Shown here piece by piece: positions 26,066 to 34,164 of a stretch of DNA of 64,000 nt. Below the pieces are notes generated by a model, which ran no database searches, was not told the origin of the DNA, and saw only the letters and a program-made list of their open reading frames with translations. The DNA comes from Acidobacteria bacterium RIFCSPLOWO2_12_FULL_68_19 (GTDB lineage: Bacteria; Acidobacteriota; Vicinamibacteria; Vicinamibacterales; UBA2999). Positions within the stretch are counted from its first letter, which is position 1; every line of letters begins with the position of its first letter. The stretch is taken from contig MELF01000046.1 in assembly GCA_001767525.1 (NCBI GenBank), forward strand, positions 1 through 64,000. Direction: 5' to 3'. Position numbers and translations under genes: made by a program.

Positions 26066-26317
26066 GTGGTCAGGTTCCTTCTCCTCACGATCCTGCTCGT
26101 TGTCGTCGCACGCCTGTTCTGGCGATTGATGGACGCCGTGATGGCCGGCGCGCGCGGGGTTCCGGGCCCAGGCGGTCAGCGGCGCGAGCCCGTGAAGCTC
26201 GTTCGCGACCCGGTGTGCGGCACCTACGTGCCTCCGCGGTCGTCGCTCTCGCTGACCTCCGGCGGCAGCACGCATTACTTCTGTTCCGAGGCATGCAGGC
26301 AGAAGTTCAGGCGATGA
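26066..26317 (+). CDS. small membrane protein with YHS/PP0621-like zinc motif
   Basis: 83 residues from GTG 26066. One N-terminal membrane helix (about 4-22), then a linker and a C-terminal DPVCGTYVP...HYFCSEACRQKF. The paired C-x-x-x... and C-x-x-x-C with Phe-Cys-Ser is the YHS-type metal-binding pattern, as in PP0621-family proteins. Its stop overlaps the start of the aldolase gene (ATGA). Confidence 0.75.
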   Translation: MVRFLLLTILLVVVARLFWRLMDAVMAGARGVPGPGGQRREPVKLVRDPVCGTYVPPRSSLSLTSGGSTHYFCSEACRQKFRR

Positions 26318-27171
26318 CGAGAGTCGAGGAACAGATTCGCGCGGATATCGTCGAGGCTGGCCGGCGGCTCTACGCGCGCGCGTTGGTCGCCTCGAACGAC
26401 GGCAACATCACCGCGCGCCTCGACGACCGGCGGCTCCTCGCCACGCCCAAGAGCGTGTCGAAGGGGTTCATGACCCCCGACATGATGGTGATTGTCGACT
26501 ACGACGGACACAAGCTCGCGGGCGAGCGCGATCCGTCCACCGAGCTGCCGATGCACCTCGAAATCTACCGCAATCGGACCGACGTGAACGCGGTGGTGCA
26601 CGCGCATCCGCCGATCGCAACCGGGTTCGCCGTTGCCGGCATTCCGCTGACCCGGGCCGTGCTGGCTGAAGTGATCACCACACTCGGGAGCATTCCCATT
26701 GCCGCCTACGGCACGCCGTCGACGAGCGAGCTTCCCGAAGCGGTCCGCAAGTACATCAAGGCGCACGACGGGATGCTGCTCGCCAACCACGGCGCCGTCA
26801 CGTGCGGCACGGACGTGCTCGGGGCGTACTACAAGATGGAGACGATCGAGCACTTCGCCAGGATCAGTCTGGTGGCGCGCCTGCTCGGGCGCGAGCACCT
26901 GATCTCGCGCGAGGAAGTCGAGCGCCTGCAGGGGCTGCGCGGCGTGTACGGCATTCCGGCTCCGGCGCCGCTCTGCGCCGATCCCGCCGATGCGGGCGGG
27001 GACCAGGTCGCCTGCCAGGCGCTCGAGGCGCCGGTGTCGCGGGATGGACGGCTGGTGCCCGATGTTCCCGCGCTCGATCGGGTGGAGTCGCGCCGGGACG
27101 GGGAAATTCGGCTAACATACGACGAACTGACGGCGCTGATCACAGAGGCGGTCAGAACCTTGAAGGACTGA
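26314..27171 (+). CDS. class II aldolase (fuculose/rhamnulose-phosphate aldolase type)
   Basis: 285 residues. ALVASNDGNITARLDDRRL, STELPMHLEIYRNRTDVNAV, the zinc site HAHPP (about 96-100) and MLLANHGAVTCGTDVLGAYYKME match class II aldolases that cleave deoxy-sugar phosphates to dihydroxyacetone phosphate and lactaldehyde. In PVM-type BMC loci this enzyme feeds lactaldehyde to the compartment. The C-terminal 50 residues (after PAPAPLCADPADAGG) extend past the usual fold and could be an encapsulation tail. It heads the BMC genes 80 bases later. Confidence 0.87.
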   Translation: MTRVEEQIRADIVEAGRRLYARALVASNDGNITARLDDRRLLATPKSVSKGFMTPDMMVIVDYDGHKLAGERDPSTELPMHLEIYRNRTDVNAVVHAHPPIATGFAVAGIPLTRAVLAEVITTLGSIPIAAYGTPSTSELPEAVRKYIKAHDGMLLANHGAVTCGTDVLGAYYKMETIEHFARISLVARLLGREHLISREEVERLQGLRGVYGIPAPAPLCADPADAGGDQVACQALEAPVSRDGRLVPDVPALDRVESRRDGEIRLTYDELTALITEAVRTLKD

Positions 27172-27173
27172 AC

Positions 27174-27241
27174 TCGCAAGCACCCCGCTCCCAAATTCCC
27201 AACTGCGTGTGGGCGTTGTGGAGTCGGGCGTTGAGAGTTGA
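27174..27241 (+). repeat. CCCAACT/AGTTG stutter inverted repeat between aldolase and BMC shell gene
   Basis: CGCTCCCAAATTCCCAACTG on the left and TGGGCGTTGTGGAGTCGGGC plus GTTGAGAGTTGACAGG on the right. A short member of the CCCAACT family; it lies in the only gap of the BMC locus. Confidence 0.8.
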
Positions 27242-27253
27242 CAGGGAGACGAA

Positions 27254-27553
27254 ATGGGAGAGGCGCTGGGAATGGTCGAAACCAAGGGCCTGGTCGCCAT
27301 GATCGAGGCGGCCGACGCGATGGTCAAGGCCGCGAAAGTGACGCTCGTCGGGTGGGAGAAGATCGGCGCCGGCTACGTGACGGCGATCGTTCGGGGCGAC
27401 GTCGCCGCCGTCAAGGCGGCGACCGATGCTGGCGCCGCGGCGGCTCGGCGCGTGGGCGAGCTGGTGTCGGTCCACGTCATCCCGCGGCCGCACGCGAACC
27501 TCGAGGACGCGCTGCCCATCGGCAAGGCGACCGCCGGCGCCGCGAAGTCGTAG
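27254..27553 (+). CDS. BMC-domain shell protein (hexamer type)
   Basis: 99 residues. [20 protein letters not shown] then [20 protein letters not shown] is the signature of single-BMC-domain shell proteins (PduA/EutM/CcmK-like), with the pore loop around residue 40 and the [16 protein letters not shown] end. Six copies make a hexagonal tile of a microcompartment shell. ATG 27254 with GGAGACG upstream. Followed by three vertex proteins. Confidence 0.95.
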   Translation: MGEALGMVETKGLVAMIEAADAMVKAAKVTLVGWEKIGAGYVTAIVRGDVAAVKAATDAGAAAARRVGELVSVHVIPRPHANLEDALPIGKATAGAAKS

Positions 27554-27568
27554 CCGAGGACGGCCCCG

Positions 27569-27844
27569 ATGATTCTGGCCCGCATCGTCGGGACTGTTGT
27601 CGCTACGCGCAAGGACCCGCGCCTCGTCAGCCACAAGCTGCTGGTGGCGCGTCCGGTGGACCCTCACGGCAAGAACGACGGCAACTACCTGGTCGCCGTC
27701 GACACCGTTGACGCCGGCGTCGGCGAGACGGTGCTGATCGTCAGCGGCAGCTCCGCCCGCATGGCCGCCGGCATGAAGGACTGTCCGGTCGATGCGGCCA
27801 TCGTCGGCATCATCGATGCCGTCGAGATAGCGTCGGGGGATTGA
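27569..27844 (+). CDS. BMC vertex protein 1 (EutN/CcmL family)
   Basis: 91 residues. ILARIVGTVVATRKDPRLVS then HKLLVARPVD, VAVDTVDAGVGETVLIVSGS and VDAAIVGIIDAVEI is the complete pentamer (Pfam EutN_CcmL) pattern. Pentamers cap the corners of the shell. Its stop overlaps the next frame. It is one of three paralogues in a row. Confidence 0.95.
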   Translation: MILARIVGTVVATRKDPRLVSHKLLVARPVDPHGKNDGNYLVAVDTVDAGVGETVLIVSGSSARMAAGMKDCPVDAAIVGIIDAVEIASGD

Positions 27845-27849
27845 TCGGC

Positions 27850-28128
27850 ATGCAGCTCGCGCGCGTCATCGGCGACGTGGTCATCACGCGAAAGGACGAG
27901 AACCTCACGGGCCTCAAGCTGCTCGTGCTGCAGCCGATCGCCGCCGACGGCACCGCCGTGGGCCGCACGCTGGTTGCGGTGGATGCCGCCGGCGCCGGGG
28001 CGGGCGAAACCGTGTTCTTCGTCCGTGGGAAGGAAGCCAGCTTTCCGTGGTACCCGACCGAGGTCCCTGCCGACGCCGGCATCGTCGGGATTGTCGATCA
28101 CTGGGATGTGGAGCCGCCGCGTACGTAG
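27850..28128 (+). CDS. BMC vertex protein 2 (EutN/CcmL family)
   Basis: 92 residues from ATG 27850 (a TTG three codons earlier would give the four-base overlap). MQLARVIGDVVITRKDENLTG opens the fold, with LLVLQPIAADGTAVG and AGIVGIVDHWDV. The loop after strand 4 (VRGKEASFPWYPTEVPADAG) is longer than in the other two copies and contains a Trp-Tyr-Pro patch, suggesting a distinct vertex role. Confidence 0.93.
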   Translation: MQLARVIGDVVITRKDENLTGLKLLVLQPIAADGTAVGRTLVAVDAAGAGAGETVFFVRGKEASFPWYPTEVPADAGIVGIVDHWDVEPPRT

Positions 28129-28152
28129 CGGGAGCCGGTCGGACCGGATGAT

Positions 28153-28425
28153 ATGCAAATCGCGCGCGTCGTCGGCACCGTCGTCGCCACGCAGAAGCAC
28201 CGCGCGTTCGAGGGCGCGAAGCTGCTGCTCGTCCAGCCGCTGACGCTCGACGACAAGCCGCGCGGCACGGCGCTGCTGGCCGTGGACACACTCGGGGCCG
28301 GCGTGCACGAGAAGGTGCTCGTCGTCATGGAAGGGCGCGCCGCGGGCGAGGCGCTCGGCCGACGACTGGCGCCGGTCGACGCGGCGGTCGTCGGCATTAT
28401 CGATACCGTGGACGTGGTCGCATGA
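28153..28425 (+). CDS. BMC vertex protein 3 (EutN/CcmL family)
   Basis: 90 residues. MQIARVVGTVVATQKHRAFEG, LLLVQPLTLDDKPRG, AVDTLGAGVHEKVLVVMEGR and DAAVVGIIDTVDVV give the full EutN_CcmL pattern. It overlaps the next small gene by four bases. Three different pentamer proteins are typical of the PVM-type and related loci. Confidence 0.94.
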   Translation: MQIARVVGTVVATQKHRAFEGAKLLLVQPLTLDDKPRGTALLAVDTLGAGVHEKVLVVMEGRAAGEALGRRLAPVDAAVVGIIDTVDVVA

Positions 28426-28652
28426 CCGACGACGAACTGCGAGCGCTCGTGCGCGCGGCCATCGCGCAGTACGCTGGTGCCGCCCCCGTCCAGCCCGAGG
28501 GCGGCCGTCCGCACGGCGTTCCCGTCCGCCTGCACCCGAGCCACGGTCGATTCACGAGGCTCCCCGCCGGCTCCGACGCGGACGGCCCCTGCCTCATCGA
28601 GCCTGCCATCACGTGCTACCGCTGTGGCTACTGCCAGTCGTACGGGCACTAG
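28422..28652 (+). CDS. small Cys-rich BMC-linked protein, unknown
   Basis: 76 residues. Residues 1-18 (MTDDELRALVRAAIAQYAG) form an amphipathic helix of the kind that targets cargo into microcompartments. A Pro/Gly-rich linker follows, then HPSHGRFTRLPAGSD and a C-terminal cluster PCLIEPAITCYRCGYCQSYGH with four Cys and a final His. The Cys-x2-Cys-x2-Cys run could hold zinc or an iron-sulfur cluster. I know no function. The start overlaps vertex protein 3, so it is co-expressed with the shell. Confidence 0.75.
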   Translation: MTDDELRALVRAAIAQYAGAAPVQPEGGRPHGVPVRLHPSHGRFTRLPAGSDADGPCLIEPAITCYRCGYCQSYGH

Positions 28653-29574
28653 GCCGGCCGTCCTCCTCACCCGCAAGCTCCCGGCGTCCGTGATGGCGCG
28701 CCTCGAGGCCTCGTGCGAGGTGGAGCAGTGCGAGGCCGACGGCGCGTCGGCGCGCCGTGAGCTCCTGGCCTGCGTGGCGGGCAAACAGGCGCTCGTCTCG
28801 ATGGTGACCGACATGGTGGACCGCCCGGTGATCGAGGCGGGCGGCACGCTGCGGATCATCGCGAACGTCGCCGTCGGCTACAACAACGTCGACGTGGCGG
28901 CGGCGCGTGAGCGCGGCATCGTTGTCACCAACACGCCCGACGTGCTGACAGACGCGACCGCGGACTTCACGCTGGCCCTCGTGCTGGCCGTGACCCGCCG
29001 CCTGGGCGAAGGAGAGCGCATGCTGCGCCGGGGCGACTGGAAGGGCTGGGCCTTCGACCAGCTCCTCGGGGCCGAGCTGCGCGGCAAGCAGCTCGGTATC
29101 GTCGGCTTCGGGCGGATCGGCCGCGCCGTCGCCGCGCGGGCGCAGGCGTTCGGCATGACGATCGCCCATGCGTCTCGGTCCGATGCCGGCATGCCGCTCG
29201 ATCGCCTGCTCGCCACCTCGGACGTGGTGTCGCTGCACGTCCCGCTGACGCCGGAGACGCGGCACCTCGTCGGGCAGCCCGAACTGGCGCGGATGAAGCG
29301 CACCGCGTATCTCGTCAACACCACCCGCGGGCCGGTCGTCGACGAGGCGGCCCTCGCGTGGGCGCTGAAGAACCGGCTGATCGCGGGCGCCGCGCTCGAC
29401 GTCTACGAGCGGGAGCCGGAGGTGCACCCGGATCTCCTCGCGCTCGAGAATGTCGTGCTCGCGCCGCACCTCGGCAGCGCCACCACTGAAACGCGGACGG
29501 CCATGGCGGACCTCGCCGTCCGCAACGTCGTGGCGGTGCTCGGCGGCGACCCGCCCCTGACGCCGGTCGCGTGA
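28624..29574 (+). CDS. D-2-hydroxyacid dehydrogenase (glycerate/lactate type)
   Basis: 316 residues from GTG 28624, overlapping the small Cys-rich gene. LRIIANVAVGYNNVDVAAA, the Rossmann GIVGFGRIGRAVAARAQAFG, LHVPLTPETRHLVG, LVNTTRGPVVDEAAL and the catalytic His in APHLGSATTETR match the NAD-dependent glyoxylate/hydroxypyruvate/D-lactate dehydrogenase family. Next to a lactaldehyde-producing BMC, a lactate or NADH-recycling role is plausible inference. The N-terminus before LLTRKLPASVMARLE is uncertain by a few codons. Confidence 0.88.
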   Translation: MATASRTGTRPAVLLTRKLPASVMARLEASCEVEQCEADGASARRELLACVAGKQALVSMVTDMVDRPVIEAGGTLRIIANVAVGYNNVDVAAARERGIVVTNTPDVLTDATADFTLALVLAVTRRLGEGERMLRRGDWKGWAFDQLLGAELRGKQLGIVGFGRIGRAVAARAQAFGMTIAHASRSDAGMPLDRLLATSDVVSLHVPLTPETRHLVGQPELARMKRTAYLVNTTRGPVVDEAALAWALKNRLIAGAALDVYEREPEVHPDLLALENVVLAPHLGSATTETRTAMADLAVRNVVAVLGGDPPLTPVA

Positions 29575-29589
29575 TCCGGCCCGGTCGCG

Positions 29590-30387
29590 CTAGTCTGCAA
29601 CGAGACGCCCGACGTCGACCTCGCGCTGCCAGAGCTGCACGATGACCGGCCGTACGTCGGCGGGTGTGCCGCTCGTCCAGAACCGCTCGGCGCCCTGGCG
29701 CTCCGGCGGGGCCAGCCGGTTGAGGGCCGCCAGGCGCCGGCCCACCTCGCGCGCGACGGCGACGGCGGGATCGATCACGCGCACCGATGAACCCGCCGCG
29801 GCCTGGATGGCGTCTTTCAGGAACGGGTAGTGCGTGCAGCCCAGGACCAGGATATCTGCGCCTCGCTCCACCAGCGGACGCACGTAGCGTTCGACGAGCG
29901 AGCGGGTCTCGGCGCCGGCGAGGTCGCCCTTCTCGACCTGTTCCACCAGTCCGGGGCACGGCTCCTGGAGCACGTCAACGTTGGCGCCGTAGCTGGAGAC
30001 GAGCCGTTCGAATCGAGCGCTGGCGAGGGTCGGCGCCGTTGCGAGCACCCCGATCACGCCTGTCCTGGTGTCGAGTGCGGCCGGCTTGACGGCCGGTTCG
30101 ATCGCCACAATCGGTGTCTCGGTTTCAGCGCGCAGCGCGTCGATGGCGACGCCGGTGGCGGTGTTGCAGGCGACGACAACGAGCTTGACGCCCCGGCCGT
30201 CGAGCCAGCGGACGATCGCGGCGGCGCGTGCTCGGATTACTGCCGGCGGCTTGCCTCCGTAGGGCGCGAACGCCGAATCGGCCACGTACAGGAGATCTTC
30301 GGCCGGCAGCTCGCGCCGGATCTCGCGCAGCACCGACAGGCCTCCGACGCCAGAGTCGAACACGCCGATGGGTTGTTCCAGGACCAC
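29590..30387 (-). CDS. murI: glutamate racemase
   Basis: 265 residues from GTG 30387. IGVFDSGVGGLSVLREI (catalytic Asp near 10), YVADSAFAPYGGK, VVACNTATGVAIDALR (first catalytic Cys near 73) and ILVLGCTHYPFLKDAI (second Cys near 185) are all intact. MurI supplies D-glutamate for peptidoglycan. It is convergent with the dehydrogenase and divergent from nth. Confidence 0.95.
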   Translation of the reverse strand: MVLEQPIGVFDSGVGGLSVLREIRRELPAEDLLYVADSAFAPYGGKPPAVIRARAAAIVRWLDGRGVKLVVVACNTATGVAIDALRAETETPIVAIEPAVKPAALDTRTGVIGVLATAPTLASARFERLVSSYGANVDVLQEPCPGLVEQVEKGDLAGAETRSLVERYVRPLVERGADILVLGCTHYPFLKDAIQAAAGSSVRVIDPAVAVAREVGRRLAALNRLAPPERQGAERFWTSGTPADVRPVIVQLWQREVDVGRLVAD

Positions 30388-30428
30388 GTGCGGCGATGAT
30401 CTTATGCTGATAGTCTCGTGATCGCGGT

Positions 30429-31115
30429 ATGAGCGAGGCCCGGAGTCCCCACCCCCGCACCGTCGAGCGCGTGATGCGCCGGCTGGCGCGCGCCATGACC
30501 GGGCTCGAGCTGCCTGCCGTGGAGAAGATCTCCGAAGAGCAGGCCAAGGATCCCTTCCGGATTCTCATTTCGACGCTGCTGTCGGCGCGGACGCAGGACG
30601 CCACGACTCATGCGGCGTCGACCCGGCTGTTCCGAGTCGCCCGCACGCCGCAGTCGATGGCGAGGCTGCCCGTCAGGGATCTCGCGCGGCTGATCTACCC
30701 GGTGAGCTTCTACCGGAACAAGGCGCGGCACGTGAAGGCGTGCTGCGAGATGCTCGTCGGCCGCTACGGCGGGCGGGTGCCGTCGACGATGGAGGAGCTG
30801 GTGACGCTGCCGGGGGTGGGCCGGAAGACGGCCAACCTCGTGATGATTCTCGGGTTCCGCAGCCCCGACAACATCTGCGTCGACACGCACGTTCACCGGA
30901 TCTCGAACCGCCTGGGATGGGTCGCCACGCGGGCGCCGGACGAGACCGAGCAGGCGCTCTACCGCGCCACCGATCGCCGGTGGTGGCCCCACATCAACCT
31001 GTACCTCGTCACCTGGGGGCAGAACGTCTGCCGTCCCGTCTACCCGCGCTGCGGAGATTGCGTTATCAGGCCTGAATGTCGAAGAATTGGCGTCGAACGG
31101 AGGAACGGCACATGA
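30429..31115 (+). CDS. nth: endonuclease III
   Basis: 228 residues. The helix-hairpin-helix LVTLPGVGRKTANLVMI (about 124-140) with catalytic Lys in GRKTAN, Asp in NICVDTHVHRISNR, and the iron-sulfur ligands C-x6-C-x2-C-x5-C (CRPVYPRCGDCVIRPEC near the end) are present. It removes oxidised pyrimidines. The stop overlaps the next gene (ATGA). Confidence 0.96.
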   Translation: MSEARSPHPRTVERVMRRLARAMTGLELPAVEKISEEQAKDPFRILISTLLSARTQDATTHAASTRLFRVARTPQSMARLPVRDLARLIYPVSFYRNKARHVKACCEMLVGRYGGRVPSTMEELVTLPGVGRKTANLVMILGFRSPDNICVDTHVHRISNRLGWVATRAPDETEQALYRATDRRWWPHINLYLVTWGQNVCRPVYPRCGDCVIRPECRRIGVERRNGT

Positions 31116-31699
31116 GGCGTGTACGCTGGGCATTGGTGATGGCGCTCGTGATGGCGCCGCTGGCAGGGGACATCGCCGGGCAGGAGACGGCGCCAAAGCC
31201 GGCGCCCGCGCCGAAACCGGAGGCGGCGCCAAAGCCCGCGGCGGCCGGTCCGGCACTGGTCGTCGAGACCACCAAAGGGACGATCGAGATCGAGATGTAT
31301 GCGGCCGACGCGCCGAAGACCGTGGCGCAGATCACCGCGCTGGCCAAGCGGAACTTCTACAACGGCCTCCGGATCCATCGCGTGGAGCCGGGATTCGTGG
31401 TGCAGTTCGGCGATCCGCTCACCCGCGACATGACCAAGCGCTCGCTGTGGGGCACGGGCGGGAGCGGCCGAGTGATCGGCGCCGTCGAGACCAAGCGGAC
31501 CCATCGGCTCGGCTCGGTCGCCATGGCGCATGCCGGCGATCCGGCCAAGGCCGATTCTCAGATGTACATCCTGCTCCGGAACTCGGCAACGGCGCTCGAC
31601 GGCAAGTACGCCGTCTTCGGCCAGGTGGTGACGGGGATGGACGTGGTCCAGACGATCGCCGTCGGCGACATGATCCGGCGCGTCAGCGTGAAGCCCTGA
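31112..31699 (+). CDS. exported cyclophilin-type peptidyl-prolyl isomerase
   Basis: 195 residues. Signal peptide (about 1-23), a Lys/Pro/Ala linker, then a cyclophilin domain: LVVETTKGTIEIEMYAADAP, FYNGLRIHRVEPGFVVQFGD, MAHAGDPAKADSQMYILL and YAVFGQVVTGMDVVQTIA. The usual FHR is IHR here, and the SQFFI block is SQMYI. It folds secreted proteins by Pro isomerisation. It overlaps nth by four bases. Confidence 0.92.
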   Translation: MRRVRWALVMALVMAPLAGDIAGQETAPKPAPAPKPEAAPKPAAAGPALVVETTKGTIEIEMYAADAPKTVAQITALAKRNFYNGLRIHRVEPGFVVQFGDPLTRDMTKRSLWGTGGSGRVIGAVETKRTHRLGSVAMAHAGDPAKADSQMYILLRNSATALDGKYAVFGQVVTGMDVVQTIAVGDMIRRVSVKP

Positions 31700-31848
31700 C
31701 GAAGTGGAACAAGTGGAGAAGTGGAGAAGTGGAGAAGTGGAAAAGTAAGTTCCAAAGGCGTTGATGTAGGCGCTACATCAGACTGACTTCCTGCACTTCG
31801 TCCACTTCGTCTACTTTTCCACTTCTTCCACTTCGTCCACTTTTCCAC
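31700..31848 (+). repeat. GAAGTGG/CCACTTC stutter inverted repeat between the isomerase and DUF72 genes
   Basis: AAGTGGAACAAGTGGAGAAG and more GTGGAGAA words (31702-31746) face CACTTCGTCCACTTCGTCTA and CTTTTCCACTTCTTCCACTT (31795-31848) across about 45 bases. The right arm is the coding strand complement of the last 20 or so codons of the DUF72 gene. Confidence 0.9.
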
Positions 31849-32795
31849 GGTTTGGCGACCAGATCGCGGATCTCGGGATAACGATCCACGATCTCGGGCA
31901 GGTATTCGCCCTCGATCGGGTCTCCCAGCTGCGCCTTCAACATCACGGCGTTGACCACCGACCTGGCGGCGAAGTGATTGTTCGTATAGAGGTAGACCTT
32001 CTTGACGAGCGCCTTCGCCGCGGCCGCCGTCTCTGAGAACTCCTTCAGTTCTGCCGCGGAATACAGGTAGTTGTAGCGATCCTCCGCGCGCTCGTGCCGC
32101 CACCACGCCGCGGCGTTTCTCCCGTGCAGGCGCATGTAATAGAAGCCGGTGACGTTCGGCAGCGCATTCTGCCGGATCGAGAAGGGGAACTTCGGCTCGT
32201 CGATGTGCACCCAGGCGGCCTGAAACGCATTGAGCAGCTGCAGCGTGTCCCCGACCCCGTCACTCCAGCTGCGATGGCGCAGCTCGACCGCCACCGGATA
32301 GTCGCCGAACAACCGCAGCAGCCGCGCGAGATAGTCGCGCGACGCTGGAGTGCTCGTGAAGCTCGGCGGGAACTGCGCCAGCAGCGACCCGAGCTTGCCC
32401 GCTCGCGCGATCGGCTCGATGCCGCCGCGGAAGTCGTCGACGTCGGAGCGGGTCACCTCGGCCAGCAGGTCGAGCAGCACGCCTTCCGATCCGGGCGCCG
32501 ACGTGAGCGCCGCCTCGCGGAACATCTTCGGATGGGTGAACTTCTGATAGAGCTTCAGCGCGAAGCTGAAGCGCGCCGGCGTCCGTGCCGCCCAGCCGGC
32601 GGTCACCTCCGCCCGCGGCTGCCCGTAGAAGGTCGTGTTCACCTCGACCGTATCGAAGTGCTCCGCGTAGAAGCGCAGCTCGTCGAAGCCGGCCGTCCCG
32701 CGCCGCTTCGAGCGGGTTGCCGGATAGAACACACCGTTCCACGTGCCCTTGCCCGACCGATAGCTCCAGCCCGACGTGCCGACATGTACGCTCAT
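31773..32795 (-). CDS. DUF72-family protein (TIM-barrel)
   Basis: 340 residues from ATG 32795. VHVGTSGWSYRSGKGTWNGV, FDELRFYAEHFDTVEVNTTF, KLYQKFTHPKMF, GSLLAQFPPSF, VAVELRHRSW and YYMRLHGRNA are DUF72 (YecE-like) hallmarks; usual length is 240-310. Function is not established in the family. The last 25 residues (WKSGRSGRSGKVDEVDEVQE) come entirely from a GAAGTGG stutter repeat and replace or extend the natural end. Confidence 0.87.
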   Translation of the reverse strand: MSVHVGTSGWSYRSGKGTWNGVFYPATRSKRRGTAGFDELRFYAEHFDTVEVNTTFYGQPRAEVTAGWAARTPARFSFALKLYQKFTHPKMFREAALTSAPGSEGVLLDLLAEVTRSDVDDFRGGIEPIARAGKLGSLLAQFPPSFTSTPASRDYLARLLRLFGDYPVAVELRHRSWSDGVGDTLQLLNAFQAAWVHIDEPKFPFSIRQNALPNVTGFYYMRLHGRNAAAWWRHERAEDRYNYLYSAAELKEFSETAAAAKALVKKVYLYTNNHFAARSVVNAVMLKAQLGDPIEGEYLPEIVDRYPEIRDLVAKPWKSGRSGRSGKVDEVDEVQEVSLM

Positions 32796-32821
32796 GGAGC
32801 CCGGGACCGATAATAAGGGGA

Positions 32822-33463
32822 TTGCTGACGATCAACGAAATCTTCCATTCGATCCAGGGAGAGTCGACCTACGCCGGCCGGCGGTGCGTCTTCGTGCGCC
32901 TGACCGCGTGCGACCTGCGCTGCTCGTGGTGCGACACGCCGTATGCGTTCCACGAGGGGCGCAGGCTCTCGCTGGACGACGTGCTGGCCGAGGTCGAGCG
33001 CGCCGACTGCCCGCTCGTCGAGATCACGGGCGGCGAGCCGCTGCTGCAGGAAGACGTCTATCCGCTGATGCAGTCGCTCGTCCACCGCGGGAAGACCGTG
33101 CTGCTCGAGACGGGCGGGCACCGCAGCACCGCCCGCGTCCCCGAGCCGGTGATCACCATTCTCGACGTGAAGTGCCCAGGGAGCGGCGAGTCGCACCGCA
33201 ACGACTGGGGCAACCTGGAGCGGCTGCGGCCGCGCGACGAGGTGAAGTTCGTGGTCAAGGAGCGCGCCGACTACGAGTTCGCCCGTGACGTGATGGCCCG
33301 GTTCCGCCTGGCGGAGCGTGCCGCTGCCGTGCACCTCTCGCCCGTGCACGGGGTGCTCGCGCCGCGCGAACTGGCCGCCTGGGTGCTGGCCGATCGGCTG
33401 CCGGCGCGCGTCCAGCTGCAGCTCCACAAGTACATCTGGAGCCCGGACACCCGAGGGGTCTGA
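32822..33463 (+). CDS. queE: 7-carboxy-7-deazaguanine synthase
   Basis: 213 residues from TTG 32822 (CTG next). [21 protein letters not shown], radical-SAM cluster C-x3-C-x2-C in [31 protein letters not shown] and [16 protein letters not shown] match QueE. It contracts carboxytetrahydropterin to CDG using SAM and one 4Fe-4S cluster. It is two bases before queC. Transcription is divergent from DUF72. Confidence 0.94.
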   Translation: MLTINEIFHSIQGESTYAGRRCVFVRLTACDLRCSWCDTPYAFHEGRRLSLDDVLAEVERADCPLVEITGGEPLLQEDVYPLMQSLVHRGKTVLLETGGHRSTARVPEPVITILDVKCPGSGESHRNDWGNLERLRPRDEVKFVVKERADYEFARDVMARFRLAERAAAVHLSPVHGVLAPRELAAWVLADRLPARVQLQLHKYIWSPDTRGV

Positions 33464-33464
33464 C

Positions 33465-34139
33465 GTGGCGGACGCGGTCGTCCTGCTGAGCGGCGGTCTC
33501 GACTCGTACACGGCCGCCGCCATTGCCCGCGGTGAGGGGTATCGGCTCTTCGCGCTCACGGTCCGCTACGGCCAGCGCCACGCCCACGAACTCCAGGCGG
33601 CCCGGGTCGTCGCCGCCGCGCTCGGCGTGGCGCGCCATCTCGAAATCGACGTCGATCTCTCCGCGTTCGGCGGCTCCTCGCTCACCTCGACCGCGCCGGT
33701 GCCGAAGGATCGGCCGCTCGACGGCACGGAGATTCCGTCGACCTACGTGCCGGCCCGCAACACGGTTTTCCTGGCGCTCGCGCTCGCCTGGGCCGAGACG
33801 CTCGGCGCCGACGACGTCTTCATCGGCGTCAACGCCCTCGATTACTCGGGATATCCAGACTGTCGCCCGGAGTTCCTTGGTGCCTTCGAGCGGCTGGCGG
33901 CGCTCGCGACCGCCAGAGGAGTCAGCGGCGCCGCATTTCGTGTGCACGCGCCGCTGCTGAACCTCACGAAGAGGGAAATCATCCGTCGGGGCGTGACCCT
34001 CGGCCTCGATTACGGCCTTACGCACAGCTGCTACGACCCCGATCCTGCCGGGCGGCCGTGCGGCCGCTGCGACAGCTGCCGCCTGCGGGCGCTCGGCTTT
34101 GCACAGGCCGGTGTCGTCGACCCGCTGCTCGGCCGATAA
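33465..34139 (+). CDS. queC: 7-cyano-7-deazaguanine synthase
   Basis: 224 residues from GTG 33465. PP-loop [69 protein letters not shown] and the zinc Cys set [17 protein letters not shown] (with the upstream C) complete QueC. It makes preQ0 from CDG. With queE and the distant queA the window covers three steps of queuosine synthesis; queD, queF and tgt are not seen here. Confidence 0.95.
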   Translation: MADAVVLLSGGLDSYTAAAIARGEGYRLFALTVRYGQRHAHELQAARVVAAALGVARHLEIDVDLSAFGGSSLTSTAPVPKDRPLDGTEIPSTYVPARNTVFLALALAWAETLGADDVFIGVNALDYSGYPDCRPEFLGAFERLAALATARGVSGAAFRVHAPLLNLTKREIIRRGVTLGLDYGLTHSCYDPDPAGRPCGRCDSCRLRALGFAQAGVVDPLLGR

Positions 34140-34164
34140 TCGCTGGTACCATTCGAGCGATCAC

